DNA of 64,000 bases from Modicisalibacter muralis (GTDB taxonomy: Bacteria; Pseudomonadota; Gammaproteobacteria; Pseudomonadales; Halomonadaceae): contig NZ_FNGI01000005.1 of NCBI RefSeq assembly GCF_900102945.1, forward strand, positions 62,001 through 126,000, given 5' to 3'. Position numbers and translations under genes: made by a program. Below are positions 39,669 to 47,599 of this stretch, piece after piece. Positions within the stretch are counted from its first letter, which is position 1, and each line of letters begins with the position of its first letter. Below the pieces are notes generated by a model that worked only from the letters and a program-made list of their open reading frames with translations, searched no databases and had not been told where the DNA came from.

Positions 39669-39723
39669 TTATGAATAACAATCAACAATAAAGCTGCATA
39701 AAAATGCACCATAAAATTGCATA
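39620..39723. repeat. CAST transposon end with three TnsB-binding-site-like repeats
   Basis: After the terminal TGTCGTT come three 19-bp direct repeats of the pattern TGCA(G/C)CA(C/T)AAAA(C/T)TGCATA, at 39627-39645, 39682-39700 and 39705-39723. The first and third agree at 16 of 19 positions and the middle one agrees with the third at 14. Tn7-family ends carry several such TnsB sites behind a TGT terminus. The sharp change from GC-rich comEC to this AT-rich sequence sets the border. Confidence 0.75.
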
Positions 39724-39770
39724 AATCACAGCTACCAAGCGTGAACCGAAATTCGTTTAGTAAGTTTACA

Positions 39771-39796
39771 AAAAACCCTAACTTCGTAGGGTTTTT
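39771..39796. terminator. Bidirectional terminator after the CRISPR array
   Basis: AAAACCCTA - ACTTCG - TAGGGTTTT forms a 9-bp stem with A and T tracts on either side, so it can act in both directions. On the minus strand it directly follows the last, atypical repeat and would end the pre-crRNA. Confidence 0.7.
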
Positions 39797-39939
39797 AAAG
39801 CTGCCTTACGGCAGTCCATATGTGAAATCCAGATATCACTATCAAGTGAGTATTTTTGACTGCCTATTCGGCAGTTCACCCATCGTCGTTGCCCGCTATG
39901 CCGTCAAACTTATTTTTGACTGCCTATCCGGCAGTACAC
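39792..39939 (-). CRISPR. Short I-F3 CRISPR array, two canonical repeats plus one atypical terminal repeat
   Basis: Read on the minus strand, the 28-nt repeats lie at 39912-39939, 39852-39879 and 39792-39819, exactly 60 nt apart, leaving two 32-nt spacers (39880-39911 and 39820-39851). Repeats one and two differ at two positions (GTGTACTGCCGGATAGGCAG versus GTGAACTGCCGAATAGGCAG, both then TCAAAAAT). The third (ATGGACTGCCGTAAGGCAGC...) keeps the CTGCC/GGCAG stem, but its loop is one base shorter and both flanks diverge. Stem and length are those of Cas6f-processed type I-F repeats. Spacer one is 56% GC, spacer two 34%. In known I-F3 elements a spacer bounded by an atypical repeat often encodes the homing guide. 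Neither spacer has a convincing match in this window. Confidence 0.9.
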
Positions 39940-39960
39940 TAGAGTAAGGGCCCGAAAGAA

Positions 39961-39989
39961 AGAATAGCTATCAACCTATTTCCTTTCAA
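39961..39989 (-). promoter_or_regulatory. Putative promoter of the CRISPR array
   Basis: On the minus strand TTGAAA (39984-39989) and TATTCT (39961-39966) are separated by 17 bp, with a start expected about 15 nt before the first repeat. It lies in the AT-rich leader between the cas6f stop and the array, so the array could be transcribed independently of the cas operon. Confidence 0.4.
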
Positions 39990-40087
39990 TCAGCCTTCCA
40001 GCCATTTTCTCCACCCTATAATAACCGGTTGAAAACATAGGGGAAGAGAGAGCGGAAAAAAAGGGGGCACCGCCATCCATCCGCCTA

Positions 40088-40711
40088 TCACTCTTGCTGA
40101 TTCAACCTTTGGGGCACAGAGCCACGATGGGACTGCATGGTGGCTAAACCATATGAATTAAATATTCTACTGCCAACCCCCTCTCGTTGGCAGGAACGAT
40201 CTATCTCTCTTTGAATATGCAGCATAAAGGACTGCCCTGTACTGCTACTCCCCAAGAACGATGAATGAAAAACGCCAAACTCTTTTGGGCTAGCCAGTTT
40301 GCTGGGGGCAAATGCCTCCCCCCGCGTTTCCGCTCTTTTTCTTGCCCTTGTTAGGCGTCTACGCATTTCGCCAGGAAAAATTTTTTTGATCCCCTGATTG
40401 CGTACAAATCTAACCTCAACGATGCCCTTCTCGTTAACTACATCAACATCGGAAACCGCAAACAACCCTTCCCGAATCATCATGGAAAAGTAATCACAAT
40501 TCCTCAATTTCTGCAGCTTATCCAGCCCCTCGCACACAAAGTCAATTTCTCTACCAAGGGTTTTATCTGTCCATAGCGGAAAAGAAACCCCTATGTCATA
40601 GGGCTTGTTGTTTATAAGGTAATAGTGAAGCGCCGTAATACATCGCCCTGACAGGAGGCGCATATCAGCATTGGAAGAGAGGTAACGAACAGAAAAGTAG
40701 TATCTTGGCAT
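40088..40711 (-). CDS. cas6f: Type I-F CRISPR endoribonuclease Cas6f (Csy4)
   Basis: A 207-residue protein that cuts pre-crRNA at the repeat hairpin and stays bound to the 3' handle. It aligns with Csy4: His29 in ITALHYYL matches the catalytic histidine, IGVSFP (here YDIGVSFPLW) follows, the arginine-rich helix is EMRRRLTRARKRAETRGEA, and the C-terminal SSSTGQSFMLHIQRE and FNSYGLAT match the family closing motifs. The start is the ATG with AAGGTGA 5 nt upstream, giving MPRYYFSVRY, the usual N-terminus. It overlaps nothing but follows cas7f by 10 nt; last gene of tniQ-cas8/5-cas7-cas6. Confidence 0.9.
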   Translation of the reverse strand: MPRYYFSVRYLSSNADMRLLSGRCITALHYYLINNKPYDIGVSFPLWTDKTLGREIDFVCEGLDKLQKLRNCDYFSMMIREGLFAVSDVDVVNEKGIVEVRFVRNQGIKKIFPGEMRRRLTRARKRAETRGEAFAPSKLASPKEFGVFHSSFLGSSSTGQSFMLHIQREIDRSCQREGVGSRIFNSYGLATMQSHRGSVPQRLNQQE

Positions 40712-40721
40712 TAAAGTCACC

Positions 40722-41765
40722 TTAGCCACTCTTGCCCCTCTGAAACATGCCACCTTTGGCAAGCACAGCCATCAGATAATGATAGTCAGGGCTGACATTT
40801 CTCTCTCTATTAAAATTCTCCAAAAGCCCATCGGAAGTCATAAGAATAGAGTAAAAATCTCTACCAGTGGCAGGGCTTCTTCTGGCAATTAAAAATTCAC
40901 TATCGGCACCATACTCACCTACCCGAAGTGAATTTTCCGCATCTTTTTCCCACCAATTATCCACCATTTGCAAAGCAGCGCCAACTTTTGTCGAAGTAAA
41001 ACATACTGCTGAACGCCCATCGCTCATTGCCACCTTAGCCAGCTGTTTAGTTGGCATACCCCTTACATCACTTCTGTCCATAAAAACTTGGCTAGGAAAA
41101 ATTTCTTGGCAAAATTCAACACGAATTTTAGCCGTAATATCAGCAAACCAATATACTTGGGAATCATGGAAAGAACGACTCATTCCAGAAGAGAGTATTT
41201 CAAGTACTTCCCGCGAATTATCATCCCAATGCAAAGGATCGCCGCCTTGTCGATGAAGATTACTGACGGCCAGATCGTCTTCAGACTCAGGCACTTTTAT
41301 TGAAACCTCTATATCTCTGGAGCGTTGATTATTCCACAGCCAGGCCCCACTCATAAGATTGATACAATAGCGTCTAGCCAGCTCATCGAACCCACCCGCA
41401 TCGCGATATCGTATCGCTAAGTCCTTAAGGTGTTCAGCTAAATTTAAATCACTACATACTAGTGGCTGCATTACATTTGACTCAGCACGGAGAGAGAAGC
41501 GACAATAAATGTGTTCAACCAGAGGGGGAGCAAAGCAGGACTCTATAAAGATCGGATTTCCAAAGGGCAGCTTTCTTACTGCATCGCCGTTTTTGACTTC
41601 TCCTTTTCCACTATAAGCTTCAGAAAACGAGCATTTGACGCCACGTAACCGGTTGCTTTCAGCCTCTAGAGGCTCAAATTCGCTGTCCTTTGTTTTATAA
41701 AAGAAAACTGCCTTACCAGGTGATAATGATCTCTGATAACTTAGGTTTCTAGCGAGTTCAATCAT
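40722..41765 (-). CDS. cas7f: Type I-F3 Cascade backbone protein Cas7f (Csy3)
   Basis: A 347-residue Csy3-like protein that polymerises along the crRNA. Characteristic parts are the N-terminal NLSYQRSLSPGKAVFFY, the HWDDNSREVLEILSSGMSRS block and VKVAMSDGRSAVCFTSTKVG-like C-terminal strands (here LAKVAMSDGRSAVCFTSTKV). The start MIELARNLSY was chosen because Csy3 proteins begin this way; the longer frame overlaps the cas8/5 gene. In I-F3 CASTs, TniQ dimers dock on the Cas6 and terminal Cas7 of the complex. Confidence 0.9.
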   Translation of the reverse strand: MIELARNLSYQRSLSPGKAVFFYKTKDSEFEPLEAESNRLRGVKCSFSEAYSGKGEVKNGDAVRKLPFGNPIFIESCFAPPLVEHIYCRFSLRAESNVMQPLVCSDLNLAEHLKDLAIRYRDAGGFDELARRYCINLMSGAWLWNNQRSRDIEVSIKVPESEDDLAVSNLHRQGGDPLHWDDNSREVLEILSSGMSRSFHDSQVYWFADITAKIRVEFCQEIFPSQVFMDRSDVRGMPTKQLAKVAMSDGRSAVCFTSTKVGAALQMVDNWWEKDAENSLRVGEYGADSEFLIARRSPATGRDFYSILMTSDGLLENFNRERNVSPDYHYLMAVLAKGGMFQRGKSG

Positions 41766-41776
41766 GCGGCATGCCC

Positions 41777-43858
41777 CTAGGCTCTTGCCATCAGCATAGC
41801 GCACTTTTCTGGCTGCATCCCCCAAAATGCCTGCTGTGCGAACACCTCCCATCCCTTCCAGCGATACTCAATCGGCGAGACCAATCGTGCCATGCTGATC
41901 AGCGACTCTGCGTAAGCATGCAGTACCATAAGGCTCCCCACCCGCTCAACGGGGTCCTCCAATAATGCATAACCCGCCGAGACAGGCCTTAGATCACTGA
42001 ATTTATTGCACAAATCCAGAGTTTCAAGCAAGCTATCAGACTGAATTGTGCTAGGAGTAACCCAGCGTCCACTGTGCGGCAATCGCCGTAGCTTCTTAAA
42101 TAAGTTATCGCCATCGTCTACCTGGCACCAGTAATGTTCGTCCTGCAGACTAGGTGGGTGCAGGGCGCCTCCGGCAAATCGCCCCGGACATGCTGCCTGT
42201 AATAGCTGATGATCAATCGCCGCTAACTCCAGGTCGGGATCATGTACTCGAACTACCACATCCATCGTCATATCGCAGTAGCGCGAAGGCAGCAGTCCCG
42301 ACCGCATCAGCCTACCAGGCTCTTCTGATAGTTTCGGAGCAGGAATCTTAGTATCCCCCCGTTCTTGGTATTCACGCAGAAACCATGCCACCCCATCAAA
42401 TTCCACGTCTGTATGCGACAATGCTTTTAACTTAATCTCGTATTCTTTTATCAACCCCCACAAAGCAGTTAACGAAGGGATTCCGCAGAGGTAGGGATTG
42501 GCCATTGCCGAAGCATCGTAAACTCTCATCCCTTTTAAATAGAGGTAAGAACCATGGCTTTCTTCACTCCGGCTCAGCTGTGGCATCGGGTTCTCTCTAG
42601 GGCTTCCCTCGCTTAAAACTTTTCTTAGGATTGTTTTTAGCGGTGTCATTAACTCATAATGATACGCAAGGTGTCTTGTTTTACGATGACTTCCCAATTG
42701 GCCATTGAGCACTCTACTCAGCTCACGCACAAGAGCTGACGATGGCTTTCCTCGTAATGAAGAGATTCGCCACTCAAGGCTATCCGCCAAACCGGAGATG
42801 GGCTCGCCCATTTCTTCTTCAATAGCTTCGCGCCATTCGTAAACTGGATCCAACCACTCTACCAAAGCGCTTTTCATCTTAGAAATTGCATATCGCTTCT
42901 CTTGTCTCCTCCCTCGATCAGTTGAAAAGCGCTTTGCATTTCTCAGCACTTCACATGCAGCCAAAAAATTCTTATCGAAGAGGCAGCCTGTATCGAAAAA
43001 GTACTCTCCTTCCATTATGGCGTTGATTCTTGATCCTGATAGGCCACCACTAGCTGAACTTCTGAGGCTAGGGGGGTAATGAAGTATATTGATATTCCCT
43101 CCCATAGATCCTGCTAGATCGCCAATAGCGGCCGAACGGGGAAAGGCCAACCTAGCAAAAAAACCTACTTTTCTCCTTGCCAGCCTTTGTATATGAGCCA
43201 TCATGGTATGTGAAACTACAGGCGTTATCGCAACATAATTCCCATGATAGAAGAAGCGCACTTGGGGTGAGAACAAGCTTACCTCAGGAGGAAAGTCAGG
43301 GCGGCTATCATACTCCTTAATAAAACTCACCAATTCATCAAAATTTTTATCTTTCAATCCAAGTGACTGTATAGAGTCTCGCCATACCTGGCGCCCTTCA
43401 TCAAGAATAGTTGAGAGATTTCTTACGTGGCCATTCCATAAAAAGGTAGCGCAGAACATTTTTGCGTTGTTATAGGCTGCAGAATTATGTGACCACCCAA
43501 GCTCTCTTTCCAAACCGTGAGATGAGATATAGCCCGCATAGTGAAGCGGCGAACTCACCATTATCCGCCCACCGGAAACTCTTGCATCTGGATGCTTGAG
43601 ATTATGGCTATGCTGCCAAGCTATTTCTTGAATACAGGATAGAATATGCTTTTTGTCTGCCATTATATTTCGCGCTGATTCTCTATTGCTAAGATCCTTA
43701 ATGGCTCCTCTCTTCACCGATAGATTTACCAATACAACCATAGTAACAGCTTCGCTTCCCGTTACGTCTATTACCTCACTATAAGGAGCAAAATGCTTTC
43801 TTAGTGAATCTGACCGCTTTCTCTCATCTTGGATAGTGAGAATGTCATTGATATGCAT
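41777..43858 (-). CDS. cas8f: Type I-F3 fused Cas8f-Cas5f protein
   Basis: A 693-residue protein in the position and size of the naturally fused Cas8/Cas5 of I-F3 CASTs; ordinary I-F systems have two separate proteins (Csy1 and Csy2). It would bind the 5' handle of the crRNA and read the PAM. The C-terminal third contains a Csy2-like stretch (DVVVRVHDPDLELAAIDHQL, RFAGGALHPPSL). The start is the ATG of MHINDILTIQDERKRSDS; the stop of tniQ overlaps the upstream leader. No nuclease domain is present and no Cas3 or Cas1 is encoded nearby, as expected for a transposon effector. Confidence 0.88.
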   Translation of the reverse strand: MHINDILTIQDERKRSDSLRKHFAPYSEVIDVTGSEAVTMVVLVNLSVKRGAIKDLSNRESARNIMADKKHILSCIQEIAWQHSHNLKHPDARVSGGRIMVSSPLHYAGYISSHGLERELGWSHNSAAYNNAKMFCATFLWNGHVRNLSTILDEGRQVWRDSIQSLGLKDKNFDELVSFIKEYDSRPDFPPEVSLFSPQVRFFYHGNYVAITPVVSHTMMAHIQRLARRKVGFFARLAFPRSAAIGDLAGSMGGNINILHYPPSLRSSASGGLSGSRINAIMEGEYFFDTGCLFDKNFLAACEVLRNAKRFSTDRGRRQEKRYAISKMKSALVEWLDPVYEWREAIEEEMGEPISGLADSLEWRISSLRGKPSSALVRELSRVLNGQLGSHRKTRHLAYHYELMTPLKTILRKVLSEGSPRENPMPQLSRSEESHGSYLYLKGMRVYDASAMANPYLCGIPSLTALWGLIKEYEIKLKALSHTDVEFDGVAWFLREYQERGDTKIPAPKLSEEPGRLMRSGLLPSRYCDMTMDVVVRVHDPDLELAAIDHQLLQAACPGRFAGGALHPPSLQDEHYWCQVDDGDNLFKKLRRLPHSGRWVTPSTIQSDSLLETLDLCNKFSDLRPVSAGYALLEDPVERVGSLMVLHAYAESLISMARLVSPIEYRWKGWEVFAQQAFWGMQPEKCAMLMARA

Positions 43859-43862
43859 ATTT

Positions 43863-45098
43863 TCACCAGTGAGGGAGATAGGTGATAACAGCACCAAAAT
43901 CAGGCGGCATTCGTGTCTTTGCTAGCTCAATGACTTGACGAAGATAGAAAATAGACTCATATGGCGAAACCTTTTGGCGCATTTGGATGCGGTATGCGGA
44001 TTTCAGATATCCCTTTTCATGAAGAAGATATATCTGTTCATGAGTTGTTTGCAATAACACGGCAGCTTCTATGATCGTTAGCAGCATATCGCCAGGATTA
44101 GGGATTCTCGACTTAGGGTTCTTCGCCACGAGATCACGCAGCAAGTCCTGCAACTCAATTAATATAAAATTTTCTTTTATTCTCATCCCTTTTATCAGTG
44201 ACGCTGCAGAAATATACGGCCCTGCGGCAAATGCAACAGGCGTCTTGTTGTAGGTTTTGATTAGCTTCCGATTAGCTTTATTAAATTTTTCCCAAAAGTT
44301 TTCAACGTACAGGGAAGGCCAACTCTCATAAAATTCTATGGCAAGCCGAAGCGACTCTTCAACCTCCGCTTCGCTATTTAAATCAACTGAATTTGTAATG
44401 CAGAAGTAAAGCAACGCAGCGTTTCTTATAGAAATAGATGATATGCCTCCTAACGAATTAGGAGATTCTACTTCTTCGCAAGAAGCTAATTGGCTAAGTA
44501 GTAAAGTTTTTTGATCTGCCTGGGTGGTGTCTGCCATACTCAAATCGTAACCGCACCGGCAATTCCTTATCATTTCGTTCTCAATATATGATAATGATCC
44601 CCCACAGCTTGGACATTCGTATATTAGGTAAACACCATGTTTTATGCATCCCGAATAGGTAAGATAATGCCAAGCCTGCGGTATATATGGATTCTCTGCA
44701 AGACAAAGCGGGCAAACAGGAATAACCGATTTCCGAATAAAGCAGCGAGGAATATGGGTGCTGCCTCGTGCCAGAGCACGGTAACCTCCACAAAAATCCG
44801 CGCCTGAATGACTTAGCGAAAGCGCCAGGAGAGGCAGGTCCTCGTTATCTGTCAGCTTCTCAAGGAGTGAAAATGCACGAACCCGAAGGCTGCTATTCTG
44901 GCGCGCATGCCAGATATTGACGGTATCCAGCTCCAGTGGAAAGGCCCCGCTTGCCTCATGGTCCTGCTCTAGCAACCAATCCTTGACGGCACCACTCAGC
45001 AATCGGTAAGACTCGATAAAATTGGCTTCAGCCAAACGCAGCAGGTAGCTTTCCAACGACTCGTCAAAAAATGGTTTTGGCCTGACTAGCAGCTGCAT
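43863..45098 (-). CDS. tniQ: TniQ (TnsD-family) transposition target-selector protein
   Basis: A 411-residue TniQ protein. Residues about 1-125 form the TniQ core (MQLLVRPKPFFDESLESYLL, then SLSHSGADFCGGYRALARGS). Two zinc clusters follow: C129-x2-C132 with C151-x2-H154, and C162-x2-C165 with C180-x-C182. The length matches I-F3 TniQ (about 400 residues) rather than the longer TnsD. In CASTs it bridges Cascade to TnsC, recruiting the transposase to the crRNA target. AGGGGG lies 6 nt before the start. First gene of the tniQ-cas operon. Its natural partners TnsABC are missing from the window. Confidence 0.9.
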   Translation of the reverse strand: MQLLVRPKPFFDESLESYLLRLAEANFIESYRLLSGAVKDWLLEQDHEASGAFPLELDTVNIWHARQNSSLRVRAFSLLEKLTDNEDLPLLALSLSHSGADFCGGYRALARGSTHIPRCFIRKSVIPVCPLCLAENPYIPQAWHYLTYSGCIKHGVYLIYECPSCGGSLSYIENEMIRNCRCGYDLSMADTTQADQKTLLLSQLASCEEVESPNSLGGISSISIRNAALLYFCITNSVDLNSEAEVEESLRLAIEFYESWPSLYVENFWEKFNKANRKLIKTYNKTPVAFAAGPYISAASLIKGMRIKENFILIELQDLLRDLVAKNPKSRIPNPGDMLLTIIEAAVLLQTTHEQIYLLHEKGYLKSAYRIQMRQKVSPYESIFYLRQVIELAKTRMPPDFGAVITYLPHW

Positions 45099-45727
45099 GT
45101 TTACCCCCTACCTTTATCGACGCTGTGCGCATCCGCCTCAGACAGACGATGCCTGATCGGCGAGTGACCGAGTCGCTTCATTGCGGTTGCTGGGCCAGAC
45201 CGGCGGACTCTGGGGTAAGGGCAAGCTGATCGATAAACTGGGCAGCGCGTTAGCGTCGAGTGCAGCCGGCCCCGCAATAACAACATTTCGATGTTACCAT
45301 TATAACCGGCTGAAGAAGTACGGCGGCCTAGAAAAGTCGGCAGCCCGCCGGGCCCAAGGTTCTCTGCACTGACTCGGGGCGCCAAGTGGGCGGTAATTTA
45401 TTCACCGAATCCCATTTGTCCATGCGGAGTGATCGTTAGAACCCGTTTCGAATCACCTAATCGGTGGCCTGCTTATGTCCGGCCTACGCCAGACGTGTTT
45501 AGCAAGCAATGTAAATTCGCTTCACTAATCGTTAACCTGACAGAAGGAAGCTCAAGAACTCAAAAGCATTAGACTGCTGCTGCCGGCCATGAGCGGAAGT
45601 CGGTTGCGCTTGACTCTGTGATTGAAACAGGCACTCGTATCCTCGAAGCCAGCAGTAGTCCAGGGCTGAGAAAACAAGTCAGACTGCCTCGCTAAGCCCT
45701 GCCCCAACAATTTAAGAAAGGGAGCTA
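45099..45727. other. Intergenic region between tniQ and qatA, no clear gene
   Basis: 629 bp without a supported gene. It must hold the tniQ-cas promoter (minus strand) and the qat promoter (plus strand). A small inverted repeat AACAT-TTCG-ATGTT at 45282-45295 lies about 185 bp upstream of the tniQ start and might be an operator. The plus-strand frame 45181-45372 has a short IS3-OrfA-like stretch (YHYNRLKKYGGLE), too weak to call. Base composition shifts here from AT-rich CAST sequence toward more GC-rich cargo, so a lost transposon segment or junction may lie within it. Confidence 0.5.
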
Positions 45728-47599
45728 ATGCCCATGTGGCATGATAATGAAACGACCGTCGATTATCTCAACTTTGGTGTTGTCGCAGATGCATGCACGA
45801 GTCTACTTAAGCGAGCAAACGGCGAGCCAATTTCAATCGGCGTCTCCGGTGGTTGGGGTGCAGGTAAGTCCTCTCTCGTGAAAATGATTGCAGCGCGGTT
45901 AAACGATGCTGCTGAGCCTGGCAAGAATACGTACGTGATCGTCACCTTCAACCCTTGGCTCTACCAAGACTTCGAGGGGGCACGCAGCGCGTTGCTTCAA
46001 TTGGTAGGCGATGAGGTTTTGCGCCGAGCAGCCGCCGATGAGGAGCTCCTCAGGAAGGCAAAGCGGCTGCTGCAAAGAATCAACCTTCTTCGCCTCGTCC
46101 AGATGGGCGGAGAAGCAGCTGCAACCATTATCACTGGCGTCCCAGTCGGCATCGTGGGTCGCGCCATCGGCAAGGTTGGCGGGCTGTTTAGCTCGGATGG
46201 CGCTGAAGCGCCTGGAGTCGAACCTGACAAAGGGGGCGATAAATCGGACCAGGTAGACCCGCTGCTCAGGGCTGCTGAACCGGTCTCTCTCCCAAGTGAG
46301 ATTCAATCCTTCCGCGATGCGCTTGAAGAACTCTTGGAGGAACTCAAAATCACGTTAGTGGTCTTCGTCGATGACCTCGACCGATGCTTGCCGAAGACGG
46401 CCATTTCGACTCTCGAATCCATCCGACTACTCCTATTCCTCAAGCGAAGCGCTTTCGTTATCGCGGCTGATAACGAATTCATCCGCGGCGCAGTGCGTGT
46501 CCATTTCGAGGGGACTGGCATCACCAGCGACGTAGCCACCAATTATTTTGATAAACTCATCCAGGTTCCCTTACACGTGCCACGGCTCGGCGTCAATGAA
46601 GCAAAGGCCTACCTGGCGCTGCTGCTATTGGAGCGCGCGAACACTGACAGCGACTTCGACGACGACAAGTTTGAGCAGGCCCTGAAGGCTGTCCCTGAAC
46701 GCCTACAAAGGAGTTGGCGAGGCGACGCAGTGACAACTGATTTTCTTCACGGCCTTGTTGGCGTCGACGACCCCCAGATGGTGGCATTGATGGATCTGGC
46801 CGAAGGCCTCGCCCCCTTGCTGACGCAATCGAGTGCAGTTAATGCAAACCCGCGCCTGATGAAGCGCTTCCTTAATACGGTATTTCTCCGTTCTGCTCTC
46901 GCGGAGCCGCAAGGGATTGCTCTGGATATTCCCGCCTTGGCGAAGTGGCATCTTGCCGAGCGCTGTGACGAGATGCTTGCGAATGCACTAGCTGCAATGG
47001 TGACCTCTGCATCAGATGGTCGCGTTGATGCACTTCGCGAAGCAGAAGAGGCAGTACGCACGGGAGACAGTCTTCCCGATCCCTTCAAGGACGATGCCTT
47101 CACAAGGGAGTGGCTCCAGCTCCAGCCATCACTGGGAGAGGCAGACCTGCGACCATTGCTGCACTTAAGCCGCGACACAGCGACTCGCGACTTCGGGGCG
47201 GATAATATGACCACGGAAGGCCGAGCACTCCGTGATGCGCTTATGGTTGCCACGGGTGCCAATGAGCCTCTCACTCAAGCCATTCGTGCAGCCGGGCCCA
47301 TCCAGGCAGAGATGGCAATGGCACGAGCATGGCAGTTAAAAGCACCGAAGCGAACCTGGCGTCAAGGAGAAGATATCATTCCTCTAGTAGAGCCATGCAA
47401 GGTCTTCCCCGAATTGGGCGAAAAAGCAGGATCGTTGCTCAATCAAGCACCGCTTAGCAAAATCGGCCCAGGAATCATTCCATCACTGTTCGCCCAAGGC
47501 TGGGCTCGCTCAGTTCTCAACCAATGGGCCGAATCCTCTAATGTGGATGGCCGAGTAAAGAGAGCAATTCAACAAGCTGATAATAAGAAGGCACGCTGA
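45728..47599 (+). CDS. qatA: QatA, KAP-family P-loop ATPase of Qat anti-phage system
   Basis: A 623-residue KAP NTPase. Walker A is GGWGAGKS (residues 41-48) and Walker B is VVFVDDLDRCLP (about residues 210-222), with the NPWLYQDFEGA block typical of KAP proteins. Hydrophobic stretch TIITGVPVGIVGRAIG (near residue 140) may be a membrane-touching insertion. The gene is followed by qatB, qatC and qatD with overlapping starts, the established four-gene Qat order (ATPase, unknown, QueC-like, TatD-like). Start supported by GGGAG just upstream. Its precise role in defence is not known. Confidence 0.87.
   Translation: MPMWHDNETTVDYLNFGVVADACTSLLKRANGEPISIGVSGGWGAGKSSLVKMIAARLNDAAEPGKNTYVIVTFNPWLYQDFEGARSALLQLVGDEVLRRAAADEELLRKAKRLLQRINLLRLVQMGGEAAATIITGVPVGIVGRAIGKVGGLFSSDGAEAPGVEPDKGGDKSDQVDPLLRAAEPVSLPSEIQSFRDALEELLEELKITLVVFVDDLDRCLPKTAISTLESIRLLLFLKRSAFVIAADNEFIRGAVRVHFEGTGITSDVATNYFDKLIQVPLHVPRLGVNEAKAYLALLLLERANTDSDFDDDKFEQALKAVPERLQRSWRGDAVTTDFLHGLVGVDDPQMVALMDLAEGLAPLLTQSSAVNANPRLMKRFLNTVFLRSALAEPQGIALDIPALAKWHLAERCDEMLANALAAMVTSASDGRVDALREAEEAVRTGDSLPDPFKDDAFTREWLQLQPSLGEADLRPLLHLSRDTATRDFGADNMTTEGRALRDALMVATGANEPLTQAIRAAGPIQAEMAMARAWQLKAPKRTWRQGEDIIPLVEPCKVFPELGEKAGSLLNQAPLSKIGPGIIPSLFAQGWARSVLNQWAESSNVDGRVKRAIQQADNKKAR

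Larger units (their letters stand above)
39620..45098 (-). mobile_element. Type I-F3 CRISPR-associated Tn7-like transposon (CAST), orphan targeting half with one end
   Basis: The element end begins with TGT inside comEC, followed by three TnsB-site-like repeats, a short CRISPR array and cas6f-cas7f-cas8f/5f-tniQ, the exact module and order used by I-F3 CASTs for RNA-guided transposition. It is much richer in A+T than the host. Only the end next to comEC is recognisable. No tnsA, tnsB or tnsC gene and no matching opposite end were seen anywhere to 64 kb, so the true right boundary is unknown. The span given stops at the tniQ start; the defence cargo further right may be part of the same element. 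The possible target duplication is the 5 bp GCGCG at 39615-39619; no partner copy could be assigned. Confidence 0.85.

Noticed and set aside
45181-45372. Short plus-strand frame with IS3-OrfA-like YHYNRLKKYGGLE
   Set aside because: Only about a dozen residues are suggestive, no HTH is visible before them, and no OrfB or element ends are nearby.
45728-47599. P-loop ATPase considered as TnsC
   Set aside because: It has KAP-type motifs and is the first gene of a clear QatABCD operon; length and partners do not fit TnsC.
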